From a virus, in the IMG/VR virus record IMGVR_UViG_3300029309_000001, positions 55,027-119,026 of that record: 64,000 bases of DNA, one strand, 5' to 3'. The notes under the pieces were generated by a model. That model worked only from the letters and a program-made list of their open reading frames with translations, was not told the DNA's origin and made no database searches. Positions 30,801 to 38,947 of the stretch are shown piece by piece. How positions within the stretch are numbered: position 1 is the stretch's first letter; the number at the start of each line of letters is the position of its first letter. The position numbers and the translations under genes were made by a program.

Positions 30801-32307
30801 AATTTATTGTTTCTTGAAGTTGTATAGGAAATGTAGGTATAATATAACTATTATTAGGAGGATTAATTCCAGGTTGTGTTATAGTATCAGGACTAGTTGT
30901 ATTATTCCATTCAGTTCCTCCATAAAATTTAGGGAAGGTCCAACCATCTAATTCTAAATTACCTGCACCTGATGATGCATAAGGATTAACTGTTTCTAAA
31001 TATCTCATAGAAGGATTACCATCTGAAGATAAATTACCACCTGGTGGCAGGTTCCATTGTGGTATACCATCTAATCCCCATAAAGCAGTATTTTCAGTAG
31101 GATGGTATTTTCTAGAATTAGAATTAAATACACCTTGATTATTTCCTTGATTACCATTAGTTATACAACCTGTTACATGTAAAGCATATGAATAGTTTTT
31201 AGGTTGAGTCATATCACCAGATGGCATTGTTGGCCAGTTTACTCCATTATGAGTTCCTCCATTTCCTGTATGTTGACTAAGTGTTGCAATATGTGCTGCA
31301 TAATCATTTTTCCATACAAATACATTACCTTCATTTACTATATCTCCTCCAACTTGACATCCTGAATCAAAAGTTATTACGTTTTGATAAGTTGTAGCAT
31401 TCACTGTTGCAGTTTGTGGTGATTGTGAACCATGATAAGTACATGTTGATTCATCATTTAAAATGATAACTAAAACTTTATCACCATTATCTGCTACTGG
31501 AGGTAAACCAAGTGAAGTAATTTGTTGTCCTGTTGATGTTGCAGAAGTTGTTAAATTTTGTGCAGTACTAGAATAAAAATCATATATACCTGCTGTATTG
31601 TGTGACCATAAAAGAGTATCACCTAATGCACCTGCAGCAAATGGACCATTGTATTCATCCCATGAATTTGTATCACAATCTCCATTATATATATTTGCAA
31701 CGCCCATACCTAAACCTGTACCAGAATTATTTAATGCACCTGTATATGCTGAGGTTGCCCAATCTAACCAACGGTTACCACCACCACCAATTATTGTATG
31801 ATAAACTTCTCCTGCTAATGATGTATATTGATATGCAGGATCTACCCATCCATTATTTTGAAGCCACATCATTATTCCAAAATATTGATCTTGAATATCT
31901 GTTCCTTGATATTCTCTACCTCCTCTATAGTAAATATATACTTTATCATATGGTAATCCAGATGATCCTGAATTAGAACATCCTTGATGCCATGGTAATA
32001 AATCACCATCTCCATTAAATACTTCTTTTAATTGTGGTTGACCACAAACCCATTGAACTGTAACAGTTCCCCATACTATTGGATTTGATGATGTTTGTAT
32101 AGCTTGAAATAAATAATTAGCTTGCATTTGTGTTTGATCCACAAATTGAGAAGTATCCATAGTACCATTATTATCTATCAATACATGGTGCACAGAATTA
32201 TCATATTTTAAAGTAAGTTGATTACCTTGTGTAGTACAATTTTCTTTCCATTCAATATTGCATTTACCTGAAATGGTTGGATAACATGATGTAAAAATTG
32301 TTGGCAT
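27886..32307 (-). CDS. Tail adhesion protein with duplicated vWFA-like domain, GCTDPTA repeats and FN3 domain, 1473 aa
   Basis: A domain occurs twice, at about 115-380 and 785-1065. Both copies share a first strand (VYIYYRGG and VYFYYDGTS), the motif RWLDWATS followed by TG.LNN.G.G, a strand with ND/ADES, and a K/RNDY helix. DGTS in copy 2 resembles a vWFA metal site. Between them are Ig-like or carboxypeptidase-regulatory-like strands (DANGYAFFNNIAPGTYDLFG) and three tandem repeats of the type GCTDPTACNYNP..DDGSC (about 596-672). A second small Ig-like segment (about 1150-1200) and an FN3 domain (about 1245-1345) follow. The gene follows the 62-aa and 213-aa genes in one unit. It is a strong candidate for host recognition. 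Confidence 0.7.
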   Translation of the reverse strand: MPTIFTSCYPTISGKCNIEWKENCTTQGNQLTLKYDNSVHHVLIDNNGTMDTSQFVDQTQMQANYLFQAIQTSSNPIVWGTVTVQWVCGQPQLKEVFNGDGDLLPWHQGCSNSGSSGLPYDKVYIYYRGGREYQGTDIQDQYFGIMMWLQNNGWVDPAYQYTSLAGEVYHTIIGGGGNRWLDWATSAYTGALNNSGTGLGMGVANIYNGDCDTNSWDEYNGPFAAGALGDTLLWSHNTAGIYDFYSSTAQNLTTSATSTGQQITSLGLPPVADNGDKVLVIILNDESTCTYHGSQSPQTATVNATTYQNVITFDSGCQVGGDIVNEGNVFVWKNDYAAHIATLSQHTGNGGTHNGVNWPTMPSGDMTQPKNYSYALHVTGCITNGNQGNNQGVFNSNSRKYHPTENTALWGLDGIPQWNLPPGGNLSSDGNPSMRYLETVNPYASSGAGNLELDGWTFPKFYGGTEWNNTTSPDTITQPGINPPNNSYIIPTFPIQLQETINLGFGVSTTTCNPPIDCITVQACDVSNANTCVPIAGYLIDFGTLGSQITDANGYAFFNNIAPGTYDLFGEQITTQGQCLEFLYQVQVGTCIINPSEQCACGCTDPTAINYDPNAACDDGSCRYDVLGCTDPTACNYNPLATIDDGSCTFPGCTDPAAPNYNATAGCDDGSCEEALPDCDIAYGQNDPGEHLTDVDVKRIETEALFADDVYKHFQAMRFGMTSPCANSIDRRAAEKYLCFWEDKKEKEYTGFAYEREVFKPLEPGVPPEAGTHPNWVDPLCGLTEKGELTVYFYYDGTSLGINSVKNIHAASELWIQTLKGKGFNGKHYHTVIQGERWLDWATSSVTGQLNNAGKGCTPLAQQSNNPACQAPSERACAGGCYAFSEFHTGGCGCHQQTNFGVGLAVQVADWAQNGDCATKWYDGAVPGTTCNLWATNPGIPGAYTPIGTSVSWSGPPPAASTEQVLVVVFADESDNRLSAVNNDPDFMCYHVRGSLNGTATDWNLATVQGDPSLNFRNDYDKYLEIYNDFTSRSCNHKLNCFLYPAKPDNENSTHRPFPLHALGAISSGNKPTPDGTFITGTAPVNGLVGGTNPMTAIELSNPYWSYPNPNNLVSGYGGLDRFGWGVNVAQVSFTAERFTSDLDDFFDLNLYQCDDNECLVFDVVNQNGDAIKDFEIYLDGKDVGKTNEFGRYTHIIPQASVNTDHTVQLCECFKTSGDCAQQRIKITATELCPDAVCTDPDPQCTCNAPGNLQVTNLTHETATLNWSASTTTETSVRYDVRYRVVNTTTPNTWIEVNDITNTYYALTGLGTQIKYEFQVRAECLDADGIIKKTSDWNALQQFTTTGLCPEVKALLSLCNSATTYVLGWILTETNSLSTAAVGGSTGKWGVVWGTSSSISYVSGATPTGGGVIETTMVPGTANTYPGGGVADTIITQTTTGSLVSGTTYYWRGFIDMAGCTLIQTEIKSFTVA

Positions 32308-32318
32308 AAGTCCTAATT

Positions 32319-32507
32319 TTATCTTGCTGTTGTTGGTGGAATTACTACTTGTCCTGGATTAAATGGTGTTGCTACAGTACTTTTAGGTTTTGTTAATGAT
32401 TCATTATAAATATTTAAACATCCTTTATGTACATATTTACCATCTCCTGCAGTTGCTTGTTGACATCCACATCCTATTGCTTTATTACAGTGTGCACAAT
32501 TTGCCAT
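32319..32507 (-). CDS. Small Cys-rich zinc-finger-like protein
   Basis: A 62-aa protein with CAHCNKAIGCGCQ at the start and VHKGC at about 26-30, a spacing like a single treble-clef or LIM-type zinc site. The rest is Pro/Thr-rich. It lies between the 213-aa and 1473-aa tail genes with short gaps on both sides, so it is expressed with virion proteins. It may be a small tail or neck component; no function can be assigned. Confidence 0.6.
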   Translation of the reverse strand: MANCAHCNKAIGCGCQQATAGDGKYVHKGCLNIYNESLTKPKSTVATPFNPGQVVIPPTTAR

Positions 32508-32523
32508 TATTTTTTTGGTTTAA

Positions 32524-33165
32524 TTAACAACATTCACTACTACAAGTGATTTTTTCTAATTTCTTTTTTGCATAATTATATAATTGCATTCCTTCATTAG
32601 GACTTTGACAATATTCTACTTTTGCTTTTGCAGCATCTATCATTAGTCTAATAAAATTTAATTCTCTATATAAATCTTTTTGTTTGCTTTTTGGTTCACA
32701 AGGTGTTATATCCATATCACAAAGTTTCTTATAATAAGATTTCATAATAGCTGTAATTCTCAAATGATTATATTCAACATATGTTCTATCATTAGGAGCT
32801 ACACTATAACGTATAACATATATTCCATCTGGAATAGCTGCTCTACTACTTGACCCTGTTAATGCATTTGCTGCTACAGTAGTTACTGTATTACCACACG
32901 CATCTGTAGTTGATGTTAACTGACCTGATTGTGATGTCCCTGTACAACCTGATGTTTGAATTCCCAATGAACATGAGTTTATTGCAAGATCAAAACCTGG
33001 TTGAACTTTTATTAAATTACCTTGATTAAATCCAGGAGGAGTTATAAGTAACTCTCCGCAATCTACATACAAACTATCTGTATATTGACTAGTATCTTTT
33101 ACCCTAAAAATTTCACAATTTGCTACTGTAGGAACTTCTAGACTAAGTATATGTTTATTTGCCAT
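32524..33165 (-). CDS. Conserved crAss-like virion protein, 213 aa
   Basis: The start was set at ATG 33165 (MANKHILSLEVPTV). A longer frame would use a TTG that lies inside the promoter-like motif. The N-terminal half looks like a beta domain; the C-terminal half is helical, with YYKKLCDMDI, IRLMIDAAKAKVEYCQ and GMQLYNYAKKKLEK, and ends in CSSECC. I recall this arrangement from a conserved protein in the crAss-like tail-fibre region. It may link appendages to the tail, which is inference. A promoter motif lies 32 nt upstream. Confidence 0.65.
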   Translation of the reverse strand: MANKHILSLEVPTVANCEIFRVKDTSQYTDSLYVDCGELLITPPGFNQGNLIKVQPGFDLAINSCSLGIQTSGCTGTSQSGQLTSTTDACGNTVTTVAANALTGSSSRAAIPDGIYVIRYSVAPNDRTYVEYNHLRITAIMKSYYKKLCDMDITPCEPKSKQKDLYRELNFIRLMIDAAKAKVEYCQSPNEGMQLYNYAKKKLEKITCSSECC

Positions 33166-33197
33166 ATTAATATAATGTTTAAAATAGGACCACTCTT

Positions 33198-33216
33198 CAA
33201 TAATAATATACAAAAA
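33198..33216 (-). promoter_or_regulatory. Late promoter-like motif
   Basis: The minus strand reads TTTTTTGTATATTATTATTG, ending 32 nt before ATG 33165. It follows directly after the terminator at 33234-33259, as expected for the start of a new unit. Confidence 0.6.
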
Positions 33217-33233
33217 ATATATAAAATAAAAAA

Positions 33234-33259
33234 AGAGTGAGACGTTTAAATCTCACTCT
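33234..33259 (-). terminator. Rho-independent terminator after the abundant virion protein
   Basis: A 9-bp stem (AGAGTGAGA 33234-33242 with TCTCACTCT 33251-33259) has an 8-nt loop. On the minus strand it is followed by TTTTTTTATTTTAT. This is the clearest classical terminator in the window. Confidence 0.85.
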
Positions 33260-33286
33260 CTTTAAATAATATGATTTAACTAACTG

Positions 33287-34582
33287 TTAAACTGGAGGAT
33301 TTACACCAAATCCTTCACCTGGTAAGAATGTACCACCCATATCAGTCATTGCAGAACCTGCTCCAAATACTCCTTCAGCAAACTTGTTTAAAGTTGTTTC
33401 CCAAGCAGCAACTACACCATTTGTACAAATTTTGATTAAATATTGATCATTATCAAAAACGCCAGTAGGGTTGTTAAAACGTGGAACTGAATGTAAAATA
33501 TAGTAACAAGTATAATTAGCTGAACGTGTTATACCATAACCAGCATCATTTGGTCCAACTTTTTCTACTTCTCTGATTCTAGCTGAATCTAAGTTTCCTT
33601 GATTAGTAGGATGTTGTCTATATCTATCCATCATCATAACATCTCTAAGAACTAATTCACCTTTAGTTTCAGATGATTTACCTACAGTTCTTGTAGTAGT
33701 CATACAAGATGAAGTACATGGATCACCACTTTCATCTAATTGAGAACCAAAAATTTGCATTGGTTCAGTTGGATAAAAGTCTCTAGTATCAAAAGAACAG
33801 TCACCAAATACAGTCATAGAGCTAGTATCAGTAATAGTAAGTTCACCTTTATTACCAGCAACAACAGTTGTATCTGCAGTATAAGCTTGTAAAGCAGCTA
33901 TTGCAGTTTGTTGTTTTTCATATCTAGTATTACCAGCAGCAGTTGCTGAATCAGTAATAGGAGTATATGAACCAGCATTTTGATCTTCCTGAACTTTTAC
34001 ATCTATTAATTGACTAAGAATTGGATCCTTAAGTAATTGAATAGCCATGTCAGCTAAAACTTTAGCAGGATCTTTGTGTGTTTGTCCTGTTGGACAACAG
34101 TATCCATCTCCTCCTAAAATTTTGTAAGCATTTCTATTCATTGCTCTAAGCACTGGAGATCCTTTTAGATCTATTCTATACAATGCTTCATCAGAACATG
34201 GGAAACATGTACCAGTAGCTTCTACTACAATTTTAGCAGGTACAGCAGTAACAGCTGCTTGTTTTCCAATAAATCTTACATATCTTGGATTAATAATTTT
34301 TGATTTCCAAGACTCTGCATATCCTCCGTGGAATCTATTTCCACCTAGAATATCATTTGCCGCACCAGCAACACCTGTAGCACTTCCTAACGGTGAACCC
34401 ATTGCAAAAATCAGATTCGTTTTACCAGCAGCAAGAACAGTGTGGTTAGCAGTATTATAAGTATCTGCATGTATAAAAGCACCTTCATTTGCTACTAAAA
34501 CACTTGAATCTTCATCACCACTGTGAGCTGCAAATGAGCCTGGAGCAAATGTTTGCTGGAACGCGTGATTAAAATAAGCCAT
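33287..34582 (-). CDS. Probable abundant virion protein, 431 aa
   Basis: A 431-aa protein starting MAYFNHAFQQTFAPGSF and ending GTFLPGEGFGVNPPV. I could not place it in a named family. The expression signals are exceptional: its own promoter-like motif, a roughly 100-nt leader with an 8-bp hairpin, a perfect AAGGAGG ribosome site, and its own terminator. Together they suggest a very abundant structural protein, such as a capsid decoration, head fibre or tail component. Pairs of cysteines (TCFPC, GYCC, CTSSC) recur in the middle. It lies between the connector and the tail appendage genes. The major capsid protein is a different gene, at 36552-38192. Confidence 0.65.
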   Translation of the reverse strand: MAYFNHAFQQTFAPGSFAAHSGDEDSSVLVANEGAFIHADTYNTANHTVLAAGKTNLIFAMGSPLGSATGVAGAANDILGGNRFHGGYAESWKSKIINPRYVRFIGKQAAVTAVPAKIVVEATGTCFPCSDEALYRIDLKGSPVLRAMNRNAYKILGGDGYCCPTGQTHKDPAKVLADMAIQLLKDPILSQLIDVKVQEDQNAGSYTPITDSATAAGNTRYEKQQTAIAALQAYTADTTVVAGNKGELTITDTSSMTVFGDCSFDTRDFYPTEPMQIFGSQLDESGDPCTSSCMTTTRTVGKSSETKGELVLRDVMMMDRYRQHPTNQGNLDSARIREVEKVGPNDAGYGITRSANYTCYYILHSVPRFNNPTGVFDNDQYLIKICTNGVVAAWETTLNKFAEGVFGAGSAMTDMGGTFLPGEGFGVNPPV

Positions 34583-34592
34583 TTTCTTTATG

Positions 34593-34599
34593 CCTCCTT
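34593..34599 (-). promoter_or_regulatory. Unusually strong Shine-Dalgarno site
   Basis: AAGGAGG on the minus strand, 10 nt before ATG 34582. Most genes in this window have A-rich leaders without such a site, as is typical for Bacteroidetes. CCTC at 34610-34613 on the same strand could pair with the site, so a weak translational switch is possible. Confidence 0.7.
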
Positions 34600-34649
34600 A
34601 TGTATTCAGAGGACTTTTTTTAATTAATAATAATGTCCATTTTTTTAAT

Positions 34650-34682
34650 GTGTTATCTGGACTTAGTATTTAATGATAACAC
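34650..34682 (-). promoter_or_regulatory. Leader hairpin of the abundant virion gene
   Basis: A perfect 8-bp inverted repeat (GTGTTATC at 34650-34657, GATAACAC at 34675-34682) with a 17-nt loop lies in the leader. If transcription starts at the motif upstream, this hairpin would be at or near the 5' end of the mRNA, a position that often protects transcripts from decay. Confidence 0.55.
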
Positions 34683-34704
34683 ATATATAATAATATAACA
34701 TTTT
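34682..34704 (-). promoter_or_regulatory. Divergent copy of the late promoter-like motif
   Basis: The minus strand reads AAAATGTTATATTATTATAT, a variant of TTTTTGTATATTATTA with one extra base. It is about 100 nt before ATG 34582 and 20 nt downstream of the stop of the 235-aa gene. Confidence 0.4.
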
Positions 34705-34724
34705 TATTTGTTATATCATAATTT

Positions 34725-35432
34725 TTAATTGTTTCTTTCTGCTGCTTGCATTTCTCGTCCATAGTTGTTTACATCAGCTATGTCACCTGCTATTATTGCA
34801 ACAGCTTCATCAATAAATAATTCTACTAGATCATCTTTAAATTCACATTCAATATCTGCAGCAGAAGCTTGTCCTGTATAAGGATCTACACAACCTTGAA
34901 TTTCAATTAATCTTGGTTGTCTATAATATGTAAGTGTTGGATTAACAATATTAAATTCATCTTGATAAATGTTTATAACATTGTTAGCAATAGTACATAC
35001 TGTTTCACCCCAATCAAAATCAGGTTTTTTTAGTTGATCTCTTAATATTAAATCTATGTTTGCTTCTTCTACTAAATAACAAGTCATAGATCTTGGTTCT
35101 GGACAACATTCTGATGTAGCATCTAAACTAATTCTTTTAAACTCTAAAAATGTTTCATTGTCAGGAAAGTTAGTTGATACTACACGGTCTCCCATATCTA
35201 CAATATTTAAAGGTAAATCAGTTAATAATATTTGTAAATCATCAATACGTCTCTTTGACATTTCATCTCCTTCTTGAAACATATTGTTACCATGTAAATT
35301 TCTTCTGCACCATTCAACTTGTGCTTTATTAAAAGCTTCAACAATTTGCCAGCACTCTATATTATCATAGTCATTGCTTGCTATTTTATTAAGCCTTTGT
35401 CTAAATTTTATTTGAATAGTTTGATTTAACAT
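34725..35432 (-). CDS. crAss-like head-tail connector (ring) protein
   Basis: A 235-aa protein with NKIASNDYDNIECWQIVEAF, VEWCRRNLHG, RRIDDLQILL and CVDPYTGQ, ending in AAERNN. This matches my memory of a highly conserved crAss-like protein encoded shortly after the capsid gene, regarded as a connector or ring protein of the neck. It follows the 341-aa gene by 3 nt. The extended conserved stretches and position support a structural role; the exact ring is not known from sequence. Confidence 0.75.
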   Translation of the reverse strand: MLNQTIQIKFRQRLNKIASNDYDNIECWQIVEAFNKAQVEWCRRNLHGNNMFQEGDEMSKRRIDDLQILLTDLPLNIVDMGDRVVSTNFPDNETFLEFKRISLDATSECCPEPRSMTCYLVEEANIDLILRDQLKKPDFDWGETVCTIANNVINIYQDEFNIVNPTLTYYRQPRLIEIQGCVDPYTGQASAADIECEFKDDLVELFIDEAVAIIAGDIADVNNYGREMQAAERNN

Positions 35433-35435
35433 AAT

Positions 35436-36461
35436 TTATGATTCCCAATAATTTTTAACTTGTGATAACATTCTGTCTAATATCTCTTCATTTAAAGGAT
35501 TCTTAAAAAATTCTAAAATCTCTTCATTACTTTTACCTAATTTAACTTTAGTTTCAGATTCTATAATCCATCCTCTATTATCATTTGTCATAAACTGATA
35601 ATATGTTGAATCTTTAATTAATGTTCTTAATGTAAGATTTTCCATTGAATCATTTGCTACAGCTATAAATGTACTTGCAGCTGTAGTTGTAGATTTTTCA
35701 TCACCTAAACCATTAATGTAAGCATCCATATTTTCATATAATACATCAATAGGTGTACTTCTAACATATTCATAACTATGAGCATCAATCATTTTTGTTA
35801 CATAAAATAATTTATCTTGATTTTCATCATATAATTTTTGAAGCATAGCTAATGCTTTATTTTTAACTTTAGAAGTTTTAGTTCTTGTATTAACAGTTTT
35901 CTTAACCTGATCTAAATAAAATCTACAATTTGGTATTGATTGTGCAGTTTCATAATCTTTTGCTACAATAGAAAATCCTCCTGCTTTAATAGCATATAAT
36001 TTTATAAGATCATATGGATCTTTTTTTGGATCTAAAAAGTATGGATCATTTCCAACTTTAATATGTATTTTACCCCAAAATTTATGATTGTCTGGTCTTA
36101 ATACTTGAACTTTATTCCAAAACTCTGGATCTTTTTCATCTAATACATTAGCTGCTAGTTCTTTTTCTAATTGTATTATAACTTTTCTAATTTCTTTTAT
36201 TTTTGCTTTCTTTTCTGCATCTGGTAACATTTTTACATCAGGAGCAAATTCATTTAATCCTGTGACATATCTTTTGATACCATTTAATTCTAAACAAGCT
36301 AGGTCTTCTTGATGATATACTCCATCATGTAAAGTCATACCATATTTTTCTAAACCCATGTTTTCTTTTTGATCATCAAAGTAAGGACGGATAGCAATTG
36401 CTTGATCCTTACCTTGTTGATATTTTTCATTAATTGTAAAATCTTTTGTCATTGTGCTCAT
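35436..36461 (-). CDS. Conserved crAss-like protein encoded after the capsid gene
   Basis: A 341-aa protein starting MSTMTKDFTINEKYQQG, with DPYFLDPKKDPYDLIKLYAI, RFYLDQVKKTVNTR and NDNRGWIIESETKVKLG. The composition is mixed helical with no enzymatic motif. It lies between the major capsid protein terminator and the connector protein, a place that in crAss-like genomes holds conserved head-completion genes. I recall it as conserved but uncharacterised. MSTM gives two possible starts, residue 1 or 4; the first is used here. Confidence 0.65.
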   Translation of the reverse strand: MSTMTKDFTINEKYQQGKDQAIAIRPYFDDQKENMGLEKYGMTLHDGVYHQEDLACLELNGIKRYVTGLNEFAPDVKMLPDAEKKAKIKEIRKVIIQLEKELAANVLDEKDPEFWNKVQVLRPDNHKFWGKIHIKVGNDPYFLDPKKDPYDLIKLYAIKAGGFSIVAKDYETAQSIPNCRFYLDQVKKTVNTRTKTSKVKNKALAMLQKLYDENQDKLFYVTKMIDAHSYEYVRSTPIDVLYENMDAYINGLGDEKSTTTAASTFIAVANDSMENLTLRTLIKDSTYYQFMTNDNRGWIIESETKVKLGKSNEEILEFFKNPLNEEILDRMLSQVKNYWES

Positions 36462-36505
36462 AACTAATTTTTTTGGTTTTTTGTTATTATTGGTTTAAAA
36501 GAAAT

Positions 36506-36529
36506 AGGGAGGAGCACTAGGCTCCCCCT
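36506..36529 (-). terminator. Terminator after the major capsid gene
   Basis: The minus-strand transcript folds AGGGGGAGC with GCTCCTCCCT (one bulged base) around a short CTAGT loop and is followed by ATTTCTTTT. It lies directly after the capsid gene and should limit read-through into the 341-aa gene. Confidence 0.7.
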
Positions 36530-36551
36530 TCTTTCATATAATTAATTAAGA

Positions 36552-38192
36552 TTAGAATGATCCTCCTGTTACAGGATTTTTCATAACAATCTTAAGAACT
36601 TTAGTTGGGTCTTTAACCCATACAGCTGGCATGGTTTGAGTCATCATTACTCGGTATCCATTAAAGTTACCTGATGAAGCAAATCCTTGACTACGTCCCA
36701 TATAGTCCATAGTACCATTTTGGTAGAACCACTTAAGTTGATTATCCCAAGATAATTTTAATAAGAAAATATTATCTTGAACATTATCAGTTACATCAAA
36801 GATAATAAAGCTGTAAGAAGATAAAGGTCTTCCATCTACTAATGGATTCTCAATGTCATTAGTATGCAAGTTATCAAACGCTGGGTTTAATACAAACTGT
36901 ACATTAGCTAAGAATGGAATCACATAAGAAGTAAATGCATATCCAAAACCTAAATCCATTGGATTACCTTTAATAATTCCTAAGTTATCAGCATTTACAA
37001 CTGCACCTGTACCTAACGCACCAGTACCAGTTAATCCAGCTGCTTCAGCTCTAATAGCTTCATTAATAAGTTTCATACCACCAATTCCTGTTTGTACTAC
37101 TAAAGTACGTCCTGGATCTGGTCCTTCTAATTCAACTTTTCCTTGATAGAAGTTGTAAAGTTCATTTTTGAACATGTCAAGATCAAATGAAGCTTTGTTA
37201 TATACTCTCTTAAATGAGTTATCTAACTGCTTCCAAAGACCAACTGATAATCTAATATCATCTGGACCGTCTTGTCTAACTCTACCACCATGACCCCACA
37301 TTAAGTAAGTCTCAATGTCATTTGCTACTTTAGTAAGGTGTGCAGCTTCCATAGAAGTTAAGAATGTTCTAGAAAGAGATCCATTATCAAATGCTCTCTT
37401 AATATAATCTTTACCCATAGCTGTAACCATACCTTCTAATGTAGAAATGGATGGATCAATGTTTTTGTCAAAGTTTCTCCAAATCTCTGTAACAGGTACA
37501 GTACCATCAGCATTCATTCCACCTTTCATCATTAAATCTGCTCTTGATGAAATTGAATAATGAACGTGTGCTTCAGCTCCTCCTACAAAGTTGTAGAACT
37601 CACGGAAACCTGCTCCTGTTTCAATATCAGAAAATCTTTCACCATACTCACCTCTAGCAGAACCTTTTCTAAAGAACTTAGTTCCTGCTACAAGATATTT
37701 AGTTGCATCTAAACCTGTATTACTTGCATTGTTAACAAGTTGTACAGTATAGATAAATCCATTACCAGCTGGTAATATATCATCAGCTGTAATGTAAAGC
37801 TCAAGTCCATTATACTTATCATAAGTAATAATATCTCCGTGCCCAAATGTACGTTTAGAAAGTTTAATTCTAAACTTTTGACCATCCTTTCCTACAACAG
37901 TTTCACCTGCTATATTATCAGTAATGAAAGGTAAGTCAATTGCAATAGGTGTCTGCCATTTGTATTCACCTCTTGCATTATCCACCATAATTGTATTCTT
38001 ACCACCGAAAGATGCCATTTGATATAAAGGCATTTCTACCTTTTGCGTCATTGCCCACAGATCAACTGGACCCATGTCCATTGGTTCTGCGTTACCTAAC
38101 ATACTTGCTAAGTGATATGAATCAATATGTGAACTCGCTTTATAGCTTGTGTCTCTTAAGAACAAGCCATTGTTTAATACTGGAGTTGCCAT
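36552..38192 (-). CDS. Major capsid protein, crAss-like
   Basis: A 546-aa protein. Stretches such as MGPVDLWAMTQKVEMPLYQM, GEYKWQTPI, ITYDKYNGLELYITADDI and HYSISSRADLMMKGG match my memory of the crAss-like major capsid protein, which has an HK97-type fold and builds the icosahedral head. The length is in the usual range. It follows the scaffold-like and decoration-like genes and has its own terminator, consistent with high expression. Codon use looks richer in G and C than in neighbouring hypothetical genes, another sign of a highly expressed gene (by eye only). Confidence 0.85.
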   Translation of the reverse strand: MATPVLNNGLFLRDTSYKASSHIDSYHLASMLGNAEPMDMGPVDLWAMTQKVEMPLYQMASFGGKNTIMVDNARGEYKWQTPIAIDLPFITDNIAGETVVGKDGQKFRIKLSKRTFGHGDIITYDKYNGLELYITADDILPAGNGFIYTVQLVNNASNTGLDATKYLVAGTKFFRKGSARGEYGERFSDIETGAGFREFYNFVGGAEAHVHYSISSRADLMMKGGMNADGTVPVTEIWRNFDKNIDPSISTLEGMVTAMGKDYIKRAFDNGSLSRTFLTSMEAAHLTKVANDIETYLMWGHGGRVRQDGPDDIRLSVGLWKQLDNSFKRVYNKASFDLDMFKNELYNFYQGKVELEGPDPGRTLVVQTGIGGMKLINEAIRAEAAGLTGTGALGTGAVVNADNLGIIKGNPMDLGFGYAFTSYVIPFLANVQFVLNPAFDNLHTNDIENPLVDGRPLSSYSFIIFDVTDNVQDNIFLLKLSWDNQLKWFYQNGTMDYMGRSQGFASSGNFNGYRVMMTQTMPAVWVKDPTKVLKIVMKNPVTGGSF

Positions 38193-38252
38193 AATTTCAC
38201 TCTTTTTTAGTTAATAATTAATTGTTGTTGTTGTTTTTTTATTTTATATTTT

Positions 38253-38924
38253 TTAAGCTACTATTTCTACTAGATCTGCTACTGCTCCTCTACCTGCAGC
38301 TGCACCAGATTCTCTACCTTCTATTGCCCATCCTGCACCTGTCCATACTAATGATAAAGTTTGTCCTACCGCATTAAAACCTGCAGTTGTCCAAGCTCCA
38401 GCTGTTGATGTTGGAGTTAATGTTCCTGCTGGTGTATCTGCTGCAACAGTTACTATTATTAATATAGTAGCACCTAATTCAGTAGAATCAGCTAATGTAT
38501 AAGCTTTAGTTCCTGTTACATTTAAAATAACAACAGGAATTTTAGGATCTATTGCTCCTGTACTTACAGCTTGATTTCTATCTTTTTCTGGACAAAGACT
38601 ACATCCAGTTGTTACTTTTGATACAGCTTTACTAAGAATTGCTTGTTCTTTTACTATATCTTCTCTACTATTTAATTTCCACATTGCTTCCATTATTTCT
38701 GTTGGAATTGCTTTAGCTGCATCAGCTGAATGTAAAAGTTGTACAGTACTAGTATCTTTACCTGATTTATAGTATATATTTGTTTTTGTATTTGATGATT
38801 CATCTTGTTCAACTAATACAATATCTGTTGCTGAAATCCACATTAGATTTGAACGACCTTCAATTTCTATACCAAGCCATCTCTCACTATTGATAAGATT
38901 TGATGTGTTAACGTTTACTGCCAT
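38253..38924 (-). CDS. Probable capsid decoration or auxiliary head protein
   Basis: A 223-aa protein. The N-terminal half (WLGIEIEGRSNLMWIS, VLVEQDESSNTKT) looks like a small beta domain followed by a helix. The C-terminal 90 residues (about 130-220) have a Gly/Ala/Thr-rich repeating beta pattern, with KAYTLADSTELGATI and QTLSLVWTGAGWAIEG, like head-fibre or trimeric decoration domains. It lies between the scaffold-like protein and the major capsid protein, a typical place for an auxiliary capsid protein. CSLC in the linker may bind metal. Confidence 0.6.
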   Translation of the reverse strand: MAVNVNTSNLINSERWLGIEIEGRSNLMWISATDIVLVEQDESSNTKTNIYYKSGKDTSTVQLLHSADAAKAIPTEIMEAMWKLNSREDIVKEQAILSKAVSKVTTGCSLCPEKDRNQAVSTGAIDPKIPVVILNVTGTKAYTLADSTELGATILIIVTVAADTPAGTLTPTSTAGAWTTAGFNAVGQTLSLVWTGAGWAIEGRESGAAAGRGAVADLVEIVA

Positions 38925-38947
38925 TTTATTTTTGTTTTATTATGTTA

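Noticed and set aside
31598-31976. Plus-strand frames inside the 1473-aa tail gene
   Set aside because: They lie fully within a long, well-supported minus-strand gene and have biased, repetitive composition.
33166-33213. Upstream extension of the 213-aa virion protein from a TTG codon
   Set aside because: The extension runs through the promoter-like motif and its sequence (MYIIIEEWSYFK) looks non-coding; ATG 33165 begins the recognisable protein.
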